Shown: positions 15,035 to 23,858 of the stretch, piece after piece
Layout: the number at the start of each line of letters is the position of its first letter
Position numbering within the stretch: position 1 is the first letter of the stretch
Assembly (NCBI GenBank): GCA_948470255.1
Contig: CAOKOS010000026.1
Span: forward strand, 1 to 33,710
Origin: an uncultured Lachnotalea sp.
GTDB taxonomy: Bacteria > Bacillota > Clostridia > Lachnospirales > Lachnospiraceae
Reading direction: 5' to 3'
Length of the DNA stretch: 33,710 nt
Notes under the pieces: generated by a model
What the model was told of the DNA's origin: nothing
Seen by the model: the letters and a program-made list of their open reading frames with translations, nothing else
The model's database searches: none
Position numbers and translations under genes: made by a program

Positions 15035-16786
15035 ATGGAATTGATGAGCCAGAAAATGAGAAAACTGGCGCCGGAGCTTGATCCTTTGAGAATCGGGACA
15101 GGCTGGAAGCCGGAAGATTTAGGTAAGGTCCAGGTATTGATTGAGAGTACTTTTGGAGACAGCCATCCGGGCAGCGGCCATTTGGATGTGCTGGTGGAGG
15201 AAGTGAGAAAGGGGATTGAGGCTGCCGGAGGCCATGGAGCCAGATACTTTGCAACGGATATTTGCGACGGTGAGAGCCAGGGGACCGACGGTATCAATTA
15301 TAGTCTGGCCAGCCGTGAAATGATCGCCAATATGATCGAAATCCATGCAAATGCCACGCCTTTTGATGCAGGGGTTTATTTGGCCAGCTGTGATAAAGGG
15401 ATGCCGGCGAACCTGATGGGATTAGCCAGAGTCAATATTCCTGCCGTAGTGGTGCCGGGAGGCACCATGAATGCGGGGCCGGAAATGTTGACGCTGGAGC
15501 AGCTTGGTATGTACAGTGCAAAATACCAGAGGGGCGAGATCGATGAAGAGAAGCTTAACTGGGCAAAGTGCAATGCCTGTCCCGGCTGCGGGGCATGTTC
15601 TTTCATTGGTACGGCTTCCACTATGCAGATTATGGCGGAGGCGCTGGGGCTTGCCCTTCCCGGAAGCGCCCTGCTGCCCGGCTCCAGTCCGGATCTTCTG
15701 GCATATGCCCGCCGGGCGGGAGAACAGGCTGTAAAGCTTGCCACTGCATCCCATATGCGTCCCAGTGATATTGTAACGATGGAAAGTTTTGAAAATGCCA
15801 TCCTGGTCCACGCGGCGATTTCAGGAAGTACCAACTGCCTGCTCCATATACCGGCGCTGGCCCACGAGTTTGGCATTGAGATCACGGGAGATACCTTTGA
15901 CAGGCTTCACAGGGGGGCACATTATCTGCTGGATATCCGTCCGGCGGGTCGGTGGCCGGCGGAAGTTTTTTACTATGCCGGCGGTGTGCCCGCCATTATG
16001 GAAGAGATCAAAGGGCATCTGCATTTAGATGCCATGACCGTGACGGGGAAAACTCTGGGGGAAAACTTGAAAGAGCTGAAGGAAACAGGTTTTTATGAGG
16101 GCTGCGATAAGTGGCTTCGGGACTTTGGCCGCCGCTATGGCGTCCAGGTGTCCAGAGAGGATGTAATCCGCCCTTATGACAAGGCAATCGGAACAGATGG
16201 CAGTATTGCCGTCCTGAAGGGAAACCTGGCTCCGGAGGGGGCTGTCATCAAGCATACTGCCTGTCCGAAAGAGATGTTTCAGGCGGTTTTGCGGGCAAAG
16301 CCTTTTGACAGTGAGGAGGAATGTCTGGATGCAGTGCTCAACCACAAAGTGCACAAAGGCGATGCGGTGTTTATCCGCTATGAAGGACCCAGGGGAAGCG
16401 GTATGCCGGAGATGTTTTATACTTCTGAGGCCATCAGCAGCGACAAAGAACTTGGCCGGAGTATTGCACTGATCACGGACGGACGTTTTTCCGGCGCTTC
16501 CACAGGGCCGGTGATCGGACACTGCAGCCCGGAGGCTGTGGATGGAGGCCCCATCGCCCTGGTGGAAGAGGGAGATCTGATTGAGATTGATGTGATGGCG
16601 CGGAAACTTAATATTGTGGGCATTGCAGGAGAAAGGAAAACCATGGAAGAAGTGGCGGAAGTTCTTAGAGAGCGTCGAAAACATTGGAAGCCTCCTGTGA
16701 CAAAGTATAAAAAGGGAGTGTTGCGCCTGTTCAGCAAACTGGCGGCCAGCCCAATGAAGGGCGCATACCTGGAATATGACCAGTGA
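15035..16786 (+). CDS. IlvD/Edd-family sugar-acid dehydratase
   Basis: 583 aa, ATG 15035 after AGGAGG. Fe-S and active-site features of the family are visible: C77 in DICDGE, C119 in ASCDKGMP and the Cys cluster CNACPGCGACS (C179-C188). The base-like Ser lies in DGRFSGAS near residue 485. It is a cytoplasmic Fe-S enzyme that removes water from an aldonate to give a 2-keto-3-deoxy acid. Because the operon also encodes a KDG kinase, an unphosphorylated substrate such as gluconate is more likely than 6-phosphogluconate. Branched-chain dihydroxy-acid dehydratase is unlikely in this context. It ends 19 bp before the aldolase start. Confidence 0.88.
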   Translation: MELMSQKMRKLAPELDPLRIGTGWKPEDLGKVQVLIESTFGDSHPGSGHLDVLVEEVRKGIEAAGGHGARYFATDICDGESQGTDGINYSLASREMIANMIEIHANATPFDAGVYLASCDKGMPANLMGLARVNIPAVVVPGGTMNAGPEMLTLEQLGMYSAKYQRGEIDEEKLNWAKCNACPGCGACSFIGTASTMQIMAEALGLALPGSALLPGSSPDLLAYARRAGEQAVKLATASHMRPSDIVTMESFENAILVHAAISGSTNCLLHIPALAHEFGIEITGDTFDRLHRGAHYLLDIRPAGRWPAEVFYYAGGVPAIMEEIKGHLHLDAMTVTGKTLGENLKELKETGFYEGCDKWLRDFGRRYGVQVSREDVIRPYDKAIGTDGSIAVLKGNLAPEGAVIKHTACPKEMFQAVLRAKPFDSEEECLDAVLNHKVHKGDAVFIRYEGPRGSGMPEMFYTSEAISSDKELGRSIALITDGRFSGASTGPVIGHCSPEAVDGGPIALVEEGDLIEIDVMARKLNIVGIAGERKTMEEVAEVLRERRKHWKPPVTKYKKGVLRLFSKLAASPMKGAYLEYDQ

Positions 16787-16805
16787 ATTTTCAGAAGGAG
16801 AAATC

Positions 16806-17447
16806 ATGATGAAAACAATGGAGGAACAGATTCAGGAACTTGGCGTAGTTCCGGTGGTGGTATTGGATGATGTGGAAGCTGCGCTTCCTCTGGCTGAAGC
16901 CCTGACGGAAGGCGGGCTTCCCTGCGCGGAGGTGACATTCCGGACGGAGGCGGCGGAAGAATCCATTGTCCAGATAAGCAGGGCGTATCCAGATATGCTG
17001 GTGGGGGCGGGGACTGTCCTCACCACAGAGCAGGTGGACCGGGCTGTATGTGCAGGTGCAAAATTTATTGTAAGCCCTGGATTTGACCCTGAAATCGTGG
17101 ATTACTGCCTGGAAAAGAAAATCCCGGTTTTTCCGGGATGTATTACCCCTTCGGAGATTGCCCAGGCAGTAAAGCGGGGGCTCAAGGCGGTGAAGTTTTT
17201 CCCGGCGGAGCAGTTTGGCGGAGTGGCGGCCATCAAAGCTTTGGCGGCGCCTTACACCATGATGAAGTTTATGCCCACGGGGGGTGTCGGCGTAAAAAAT
17301 TTAAAGGATTATTTGAGCTGTGACAAGGTTATTGCCTGCGGCGGAAGCTGGATGGTGAAAGGCGATTTGATTAAGGCAGGGAAGTTTGAAAAAATCCGGG
17401 AGTTGACAAAGGAAGCAGTTTCCCTAGTGAAGGAAATCCGCAGCTGA
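16806..17447 (+). CDS. eda: KDPG aldolase
   Basis: 213 aa. ATG 16806 (or the adjacent ATG 16809) follows AAGGAG at 16795-16800; the frame upstream overlaps the dehydratase and has no site. It is a TIM-barrel class I aldolase with the Schiff-base Lys in GLKAVKFFPAE (K130), the catalytic Glu in CAEVTFRT (E42) with Arg 46, and the phosphate-binding PTGGV loop. It splits 2-keto-3-deoxy-6-phosphogluconate into pyruvate and glyceraldehyde-3-phosphate in the cytoplasm. It completes the pathway started by the upstream dehydratase and the downstream kinase. Confidence 0.93.
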   Translation: MMKTMEEQIQELGVVPVVVLDDVEAALPLAEALTEGGLPCAEVTFRTEAAEESIVQISRAYPDMLVGAGTVLTTEQVDRAVCAGAKFIVSPGFDPEIVDYCLEKKIPVFPGCITPSEIAQAVKRGLKAVKFFPAEQFGGVAAIKALAAPYTMMKFMPTGGVGVKNLKDYLSCDKVIACGGSWMVKGDLIKAGKFEKIRELTKEAVSLVKEIRS

Positions 17448-17548
17448 CAAAAAGTTTCTGGAAGCAGTGTGATAGAAGGGAAGAGTTTCCGAAAGGCCGG
17501 AAGGCCGTTTATGAAAGTATCAGACAGAGAATAGAGGAGGCAGATGAA

Positions 17549-18646
17549 ATGGATTTAGTGTTGCGGCCAAAGGAAGAGTGTAGATTTGATGCAGTGTCTT
17601 TGGGGGAAGTTATGCTTCGGCTGGACCCGGGGGAAGGCAGAATACGCACGGCCCGTTCTTTCCGCGCATGGGAGGGCGGCGGAGAATATAATGTGGCGCG
17701 GGGACTGCGCCGCTGTTTTGGAATGAAGACGGCAGTGATTACGGCTTTTGCAGATAATGAAATAGGGATGTTGATGGAGGATTTCATTTTGCAGGGAGGC
17801 GTGGATACTTCTTTAATTAAGTGGATGAAGACAGATGGAATCGGGCGTATATGCAGAAACGGCCTGAATTTTACGGAAAGGGGTTTTGGAATCCGCGGGG
17901 CGGTGGGATGCTCAGACAGGGCCAATACGGCGATTTCCAAAGCAAAACCGGAGGATTTCGATTTCGATTATATTTTCGGCGAAGTGGGGGTCCGCTGGCT
18001 CCACACAGGAGGCATTTACGCGGCGCTTTCCGAGCAGTCCTGTGAAACAGTCCTAGCGGCCATTAAGACGGCGAAAAAGTACGGGACGGTGGTGTCTTAT
18101 GATTTGAATTACCGTCCGTCCATGTGGAGCGCCATCGGGGGGCAGGCAAAGGCCCAGGAAGTCAATAAAGAAATTGCAGGTTACGTGGATGTAATGATTG
18201 GAAATGAAGAGGATTTTACGGCATGTCTGGGTTTTGAAGTTGAAGGGAACGATGAAAACCTGAAGGAGCTGAACCTGGATGGTTACAGGAAGATGATCAA
18301 TGAAGCGGCAAAAATGTATCCGAATTTCAAAGTGGCAGCCACAACTCTCCGGACGGTAAAGACGGCCACAGTCAATGACTGGAGCGCCATCTGCTGGGCA
18401 GGCGGAGAGATTTATAAAGCAAATGATTATAAGGGATTGGAGATCATGGACCGGGTAGGCGGCGGCGATTCCTTTGCCTCCGGCCTCATTTATGGGCTGA
18501 TGACGACAGATGACGCAGAGATTGCGGTAAATTATGGAGCGGCCCACGGCGCGCTTGCCATGACGACGCCTGGTGATACCACCATGGTCAGTAAAAAAGA
18601 AGTGGAAGCGGTCATGGGCGGCGCGGGCGCAAGGGTACAACGCTGA
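17549..18646 (+). CDS. kdgK: 2-keto-3-deoxygluconate kinase (PfkB family)
   Basis: 365 aa, ATG 17549 after GAGGAGG. PfkB fold: N-terminal substrate-binding part (VSLGEVMLRLDPG, GGGEYNVARGL) and the C-terminal signature DRVGGGDSFASGLIYG (about 301-316) with the catalytic Asp in GGGD. It phosphorylates KDG with ATP to give KDPG, the substrate of the aldolase encoded just upstream. A 101-bp gap with a GGCC-rich hairpin separates the two. It is slightly longer than typical KdgK (about 310-340 aa), mainly from a longer N-terminus and an insertion in the middle. A kinase for a related sugar is possible, but the operon argues for KDG. Confidence 0.9.
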   Translation: MDLVLRPKEECRFDAVSLGEVMLRLDPGEGRIRTARSFRAWEGGGEYNVARGLRRCFGMKTAVITAFADNEIGMLMEDFILQGGVDTSLIKWMKTDGIGRICRNGLNFTERGFGIRGAVGCSDRANTAISKAKPEDFDFDYIFGEVGVRWLHTGGIYAALSEQSCETVLAAIKTAKKYGTVVSYDLNYRPSMWSAIGGQAKAQEVNKEIAGYVDVMIGNEEDFTACLGFEVEGNDENLKELNLDGYRKMINEAAKMYPNFKVAATTLRTVKTATVNDWSAICWAGGEIYKANDYKGLEIMDRVGGGDSFASGLIYGLMTTDDAEIAVNYGAAHGALAMTTPGDTTMVSKKEVEAVMGGAGARVQR

Positions 18647-18675
18647 AAAACCGCCAAATGATGCAAAGTGGAGCG

Positions 18676-18700
18676 CGTATGTCCCAGTCAACCGACAGTA
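18676..18700 (+). repeat. 25-nt repeat, copy 2
   Basis: This is the second copy of the 14982-15006 sequence, 30 bp after the kinase stop. It is followed at 18709-18723 by AAAGCAGTTTTGTTG, which also occurs exactly at 13454-13468, before the permease. Confidence 0.6.
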
Positions 18701-18729
18701 TTGTAAAAAAAGCAGTTTTGTTGCATAAT
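18701..18729 (+). promoter_or_regulatory. Possible promoter of the restriction-modification pair
   Basis: TTGTAA (18701-18706), 17 bp, then CATAAT (18724-18729) lies 35 bp before the proposed GTG start. Both boxes deviate from consensus, so strength is uncertain. Confidence 0.4.
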
Positions 18730-18751
18730 GAAAGGGGTTATTTATGAAAAC

Positions 18752-18763
18752 GGAGGAATAGCT
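18752..18763 (+). promoter_or_regulatory. Ribosome site deciding a GTG start
   Basis: GGAGG at 18752-18756 lies 7 nt before GTG 18764. The in-frame ATG at 18728 has no comparable site, so the GTG is preferred as the start of the methylase-like gene. Confidence 0.65.
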
Positions 18764-19687
18764 GTGATAAAAAATGTGGTTGACATAAAAGTGAATGACG
18801 TGATCAGTTATTCGCCGCGGATTCTTGATATTCTCCTTAAGGACAGGACTTCAGGAAAAAATATTGTCTGGGCCACGGAGGATTATCAGGATTTAGGTGA
18901 TTCATACAGGCCGGAATGTGAAATCCGTCCAGGTTTAATTTCCGGGGCCAATGACAGTATAATCCGGCCGCGTACTGCAAAAAACGGCCACAGGAGATTA
19001 AACAGGACAAAGGATAAAGCGGAAGTCTTTACACCTTCTTGGATATGCAATGCTCAAAATAATTTAATAGACAATGCATGGTTTGGGCGCAAAGGAGTAT
19101 TTAATCGGGAGACGGGGAAAAAATGGAAGACAAATGCCGATAAAATCTTTTTTGAAGAGAAGGGGAAGAAAACCTGGAAAAAATATGTTGACAACCCCAG
19201 GCTGGAGATCACCTGTGGAGAAGCGCCTTATCTTGTGAGCAGATATGATGTTGTGGATGCGGCGGCAATTCCTGTTGCCGAACGTATCGGGCTTCTTGAC
19301 AGAAAATTACGTGTGGTCCATGAAAATACGGCTTCAGAAGAAGAATGGATGCAGTGGGTGATACGGGCATATCAGAGTATCTATGGTTTTGAATACCAGG
19401 GGGACAGCCTGCTGCTGGCGCGGGAAAATTTATTGAATACGTTTATTGATTATTTAAAGGACAAGTTTCACAGAGAACCGACGATTTCCGAACTGGAGAA
19501 AATTGCAGTGATTATTTCCTGGAACATATGGCAGATGGATGGATTGACTTTTACTGTTCCGTATTACAATGGAGAGGATAAGGCTTCGTCTTCCCGATAT
19601 TGTATTATAAAAGACTGGAGGGCAGTCCGCTGGAAGAAAAAAGGGATTGTGGAATACCGGGCGTTGGTGCAGACGGAGGTGCAGTGA
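18764..19687 (+). CDS. Restriction-modification methylase-like subunit
   Basis: 307 aa from GTG 18764. It contains AEVFTPSWICNAQNNLID (about 85-102), a TP motif like the start of N6-adenine methylase cores. LEITCGEAPYLVSRYD follows (about 147-162), in place of the usual DPACGTG-type SAM loop, then YGFEYQGDSLLLARENLL (about 205-222). It resembles proteins annotated in gut bacteria as restriction subunit M, with no obvious NPPY catalytic motif in this chain. The stop overlaps the next start (TGATG), so the two products are made together and probably form one complex. The NPPY motif is supplied by the partner. Lower GC than the flanking operons suggests horizontal gain. Confidence 0.7.
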   Translation: MIKNVVDIKVNDVISYSPRILDILLKDRTSGKNIVWATEDYQDLGDSYRPECEIRPGLISGANDSIIRPRTAKNGHRRLNRTKDKAEVFTPSWICNAQNNLIDNAWFGRKGVFNRETGKKWKTNADKIFFEEKGKKTWKKYVDNPRLEITCGEAPYLVSRYDVVDAAAIPVAERIGLLDRKLRVVHENTASEEEWMQWVIRAYQSIYGFEYQGDSLLLARENLLNTFIDYLKDKFHREPTISELEKIAVIISWNIWQMDGLTFTVPYYNGEDKASSSRYCIIKDWRAVRWKKKGIVEYRALVQTEVQ

Positions 19688-22600
19688 TGGCTGAAAATAT
19701 GGAAATACTGGATAAATTGATTATAGGAAGAGTTGAGCCACATATTTATGCATTTTCCGCTGAAGAAATACCGGGTTATCTGAAAGTGGGAGATACTTAT
19801 CGTCCTGTTTCTGTGCGTCTGGAGGAATGGAAGCGGCATTTTCCGACCCTGAAAGAAGAATACAGGGAAAAGGCAGTGATCAATGATGAGATATTTTTCA
19901 GGGATTATGCGGTTCATCAATATTTGGAGGAGGATCTGGGGAAAAAACGCTTGCAGGCGGAAGATGTGGAAGGGACTGCCTATTCGAGAGAATTTTTTAA
20001 GGATACGGCTGTTGCCGAAGTTGCAGAAGCCATAGAAGATATTAAAGAAAAATTTGAAAAGCGGATTCAAAAATATCAGTATTACAGTACGAAAAAGCGG
20101 CTGCCGGAAACTTATACATATGCTTCCACAGGGGAATGGGCGTTACGCCCCAATCAGCAGAAAACAGTGGATAATTTTATGAAGGCAATAGAGGGCGGAA
20201 GGACGAACCTTTTAATGTATGCAGTTATGCGTTTTGGCAAATCCTTTACGTCTTTGTGCTGCGCAAAAAGAATGGGTGCAAAAATAGTTCTGGTGGTATC
20301 GGCAAAAGCAGACGTATGTGGGGAATGGCAAAAAACCGTGCAGCAGGCAGATAATTTTAATAAGGATTACAGCTTCTTAACAAGTGCAGGGCTTACAGGC
20401 TGCAAAGGCATTATAAAATCAACGCTGGATTCTGGGAAAGGTATTGTGGTATTTCTTACGCTGCAGGATTTGCAAGGAGAACATATCAAGGAAAAGCATC
20501 AGGAAATATTTGAAAACACCATAGATCTGCTTATTGTTGATGAAACACATTATGGGGCGCGGGCTAAAAAATATGGACAGATTATCAGAGACAGTAATTA
20601 TGTAAAAGATGTTGTTGAAAAATATGCAGATGACGATTACATTGATTACGAAATAGCAGATGAACATCTGAAAGTACTGGAATCCAGAGTCAGGCTTCAT
20701 CTTTCAGGGACCCCATACCGTATTTTGATGGGAAGCGAATTTTGCAAAGAGGATATCGTTGCTTTTTATCAGTTTACAGATATTGTTGCAGATCAGAAAA
20801 AATGGGATATGGATCACATGCTTTCAGATAAAGTGAAAGAATGGGACAATCCTTATTATGGTTTCCCTCAAATGGTCAGATTCGCTTTCAAGCCGAGTAA
20901 AGCCGCCCAGGCACGGCTGGAAATGCTGAAGTCAGGTGGGAATACTTATGCCTTTTCTGCTCTTTTCAAACCGAAATCACTTAAAAAGGCGGCAGATGGT
21001 TCCCACAGGGAGTTTGTTTATGAGCAGGAAGTCCTTGATCTTTTTAAGGCTATAGACGGAAGCAAAGAAGATGAGGAACTTTTTGGATTTCTCGATTACG
21101 ACAGAATAAAAAAAGGAAACATGTGCCGCCATATGGTGTGCGTTCTGCCATATTGTGCTGCTTGTGATGCGCTGGAAACCCTTTTTATGAATAACAGGGA
21201 GACATTTAAAAATCTCCAGGATTATACAATCATAAACATATCTGGTGTAGATAAACCCAATATGTGTAAAAGCGTAGAGGCAGTAAAGAGGAAAATTACA
21301 AACTGTGAGAAAAAGGGAGAAAAGACCATCACTTTAACGGTTAATCGTATGCTTACTGGCAGCACAGTGGAACAATGGGATACGATGCTGTTTTTAAAAG
21401 ATACAGCTTCACCGCAGGAATACGACCAGGCTATTTACCGCTTGCAGAATCAATATATAAAAACTTATACTGACGAATCAGGGGAAATCATTAAATTCAA
21501 CATGAAACCTCAGACATTGCTGGTGGACTTTGACCCGCATCGTATGTTCATTATGCAGGAGCAAAAATCCTTAGTATATAATATGAATGTTGAGGAAGGG
21601 GGAAATCAAAAACTCGAAGAACGTATCAGGGAAGAGCTTCGTATTTCACCGATTATCACAATGAATAAAAATAAGATTTCCCAGGTGGAATGTACGGATA
21701 TTTTAAATGAAGTAAGCGCTTATTCCAGGAACAGAAGTGTTATTGATGAAGCAAGAGAGATTCCGGTGGACTTGTCTTTGTGCAACATTGAAATTATAAA
21801 ATCGGCAATCGAAAGACAGGCGGAACTGGGATCCGGAAAAGGATTTGAGACAGAAGCTTATGGTGGTGAAGATGCTGATTTAACGACAGATACGGATGAA
21901 ACGAATCAAAAGGATCAACAGGAAGACGGAGAGAGAGGAAACAGCCCAGGTATAAACGGGGAGGAGAAAGAGGATGATACGGAACGCCAGAAACTGGAAA
22001 ATAAGTTTCGTATGTATTATTCACGTATTTTATTTTTTGCTTTTCTGTCTGATTCTGTATTGAGATCCATAGACGATATTTTGGATATATTTGATAATGA
22101 AAATAACAGGAGAATCGCCAGGAATCTTTTATTGGAAAAAAACGTACTGAAATCCATAAAGCAGAATATAAATCCTTTTATTTTGAGCCAGCTTGATTAT
22201 AAAATACAAAATATGAATATTCTGTCACATGATAAAGAGATTGAACCGTCCAAACGGGCGGCATGGGCGATCAATAAATTTGGGAAGCTTTCGGAATCAG
22301 AAGTGCCCACACCGCCTGAAGCGGCAAAGGATATGGTCGCACTGCTGCCTAAGGAAAGTTTTTTACGATTACAACATGAAAATACGGCTATATTGGATAT
22401 TGCAAGTAAAATCGGTGAATTTGCGATTGCAGTTTGCGAACGTGCAGGGGAAGTTGGAGTTTGCACAGATGAGATAACATCTTCTGTATTGTCAATTCCC
22501 ACATCATCTGTGGCTTATGAATTTACAAGAAAAATATACGCGATGATGGGGCTGGATACGGAATGTATTGCAAAAAAGTTTACTTCCTATGATTTGTTAA

Positions 22601-23760
22601 CAGTTAAAACCGCTGACAGGGAGGGGAAGTTGTCCGATGGATTAGATTATGAAAAAATATCGCAGATTTTGAAACAAAAGAAAAAGTTATGTGATGTCAG
22701 CCTTACAGACCAGACAGAAAAGGGTGAAGAAATGAAATTTGAGGCGATTGTTGGAAATCCTCCTTATCAAATCAGCGACGGAGGAGCACAAGCCAGTGCA
22801 AAACCTATTTATCATAATTTTGTCGAGATGTCAAAAGCATTGTCTCCAAAACGGATTACCATGATTACGCCGTCCCGCTGGTATGCAGGAGGAAAAGGGC
22901 TGGACACTTTCAGAAATCAAATGCTGGGTGATGAGCACATTGAAGAACTGGATGATTTTCTTCATCCGGAGGAATTGTTTCCTGATACCAATAACCGCGG
23001 AGGTATCTGTTATTTTCTTTGGAACGCAGAGTATGATAACAGAATTTCGCAGGTAAAGGTCGTCTCCCACATTGGCAATGGATTAAAAAAATGTTCATAC
23101 CGGAGTTTGCGGACAGGAGACTTAGATATCTTTGTGAGAGATAATACAGGGGTGGAAATTCTCAATAAAATCATGTGCAGGGAAGAACCTGTAATGGCGG
23201 AATATATTTCTCCCCGGAGGCCTTTTGGGCTTGATGGGAATTTTATCAAATCAAATGCTTTTTTCAGTTCGGATCAGGAGTTGAAAAATCCGGTTCAGTG
23301 TTTCGGAAAAGCACGAAGTAAAGGGTATGTGGAAAGAGAGTGTATAAAGGTTCATAAAGAGTGGATTGACAGATGGAAAGTACTGATGCCATATGCAAAT
23401 AATATTGGTACGGAGCTGAATGATGATAACCAAAACACTTTTGTGGCAGAACCGGGAACTGTGTGTACAGAGACTTTTTTGGTTGCCGGGATAGGCCTGA
23501 CGCCGGATAAAGAGTCGGCATGGAACCTGGCTGTCTATTTGAAAACACATTTTGCCCGTTTTTTATTGAGTCTTGCAAAAATAAGCCAGCATGGGACAGC
23601 AAAAACATACAGGTTTATTCCCGTACAGGATTTTTTTGAGGGCTCTGATATAAATTGGAAGAGAAATATAAGGGATATTGATTCTCAGCTATATCGAAAA
23701 TATGGATTGACACAGGAAGAAATTCAGTATATAGAATCAAAAATTAAACCAATGGTATGA
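19687..23760 (+). CDS. Fused GIY-YIG-like / helicase / N6-adenine methylase restriction enzyme
   Basis: 1357 aa from ATG 19687, overlapping the previous stop. Domains in order: about 10-95, a GIY-YIG/T5orf172-like segment (HIYAFSAEEIPGYLKVGDTYRP...RLEEW). About 160-600, a superfamily 2 helicase/translocase with AVMRFGKS (179-186), DETH (284-287), LSGTPYR (about 338-344) and a motif VI-like QAIYRLQNQ. About 690-780, an acidic, Gln-rich linker. About 900-1100, a methylase with ILDIASKIGEFA (motif I-like) and NPPY (1024-1027). About 1100-1357, a likely target-recognition region ending like Eco57I-type enzymes (FARFLLSLAKISQHGT). It would methylate host DNA and cut unmodified DNA after translocation, like single-chain Type ISP enzymes, but with a GIY-YIG-like rather than Mrr-like nuclease. 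The nuclease call is the least certain. Confidence 0.8.
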   Translation: MAENMEILDKLIIGRVEPHIYAFSAEEIPGYLKVGDTYRPVSVRLEEWKRHFPTLKEEYREKAVINDEIFFRDYAVHQYLEEDLGKKRLQAEDVEGTAYSREFFKDTAVAEVAEAIEDIKEKFEKRIQKYQYYSTKKRLPETYTYASTGEWALRPNQQKTVDNFMKAIEGGRTNLLMYAVMRFGKSFTSLCCAKRMGAKIVLVVSAKADVCGEWQKTVQQADNFNKDYSFLTSAGLTGCKGIIKSTLDSGKGIVVFLTLQDLQGEHIKEKHQEIFENTIDLLIVDETHYGARAKKYGQIIRDSNYVKDVVEKYADDDYIDYEIADEHLKVLESRVRLHLSGTPYRILMGSEFCKEDIVAFYQFTDIVADQKKWDMDHMLSDKVKEWDNPYYGFPQMVRFAFKPSKAAQARLEMLKSGGNTYAFSALFKPKSLKKAADGSHREFVYEQEVLDLFKAIDGSKEDEELFGFLDYDRIKKGNMCRHMVCVLPYCAACDALETLFMNNRETFKNLQDYTIINISGVDKPNMCKSVEAVKRKITNCEKKGEKTITLTVNRMLTGSTVEQWDTMLFLKDTASPQEYDQAIYRLQNQYIKTYTDESGEIIKFNMKPQTLLVDFDPHRMFIMQEQKSLVYNMNVEEGGNQKLEERIREELRISPIITMNKNKISQVECTDILNEVSAYSRNRSVIDEAREIPVDLSLCNIEIIKSAIERQAELGSGKGFETEAYGGEDADLTTDTDETNQKDQQEDGERGNSPGINGEEKEDDTERQKLENKFRMYYSRILFFAFLSDSVLRSIDDILDIFDNENNRRIARNLLLEKNVLKSIKQNINPFILSQLDYKIQNMNILSHDKEIEPSKRAAWAINKFGKLSESEVPTPPEAAKDMVALLPKESFLRLQHENTAILDIASKIGEFAIAVCERAGEVGVCTDEITSSVLSIPTSSVAYEFTRKIYAMMGLDTECIAKKFTSYDLLTVKTADREGKLSDGLDYEKISQILKQKKKLCDVSLTDQTEKGEEMKFEAIVGNPPYQISDGGAQASAKPIYHNFVEMSKALSPKRITMITPSRWYAGGKGLDTFRNQMLGDEHIEELDDFLHPEELFPDTNNRGGICYFLWNAEYDNRISQVKVVSHIGNGLKKCSYRSLRTGDLDIFVRDNTGVEILNKIMCREEPVMAEYISPRRPFGLDGNFIKSNAFFSSDQELKNPVQCFGKARSKGYVERECIKVHKEWIDRWKVLMPYANNIGTELNDDNQNTFVAEPGTVCTETFLVAGIGLTPDKESAWNLAVYLKTHFARFLLSLAKISQHGTAKTYRFIPVQDFFEGSDINWKRNIRDIDSQLYRKYGLTQEEIQYIESKIKPMV

Positions 23761-23799
23761 AAATCTGTAAGGGCGAAGAACGGGGGAAGTATCGTTTAC

Positions 23800-23828
23800 T
23801 TGACGGTTTTCCTTCTGACAGATATAAT
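23800..23828 (+). promoter_or_regulatory. Promoter of rluF-ligA-metA
   Basis: TTGACG (23800-23805), 17-bp spacer, TATAAT (23823-23828); it ends 30 bp before the rluF start. No second promoter is evident before ligA or metA, which follow without gaps. Confidence 0.8.
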
Positions 23829-23858
23829 AAGCTTTGTGTTTGAAGCGAGGGAGGAAAT

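Noticed and set aside
16025-16807. 260-aa minus-strand frame
   Set aside because: It is antisense to the conserved C-terminal half of the dehydratase and the aldolase start; no independent support.
13454-18723. 15-nt repeats as prophage attachment sites
   Set aside because: They flank the sugar-acid operon rather than the phage operon, and no integrase gene or tRNA is present.
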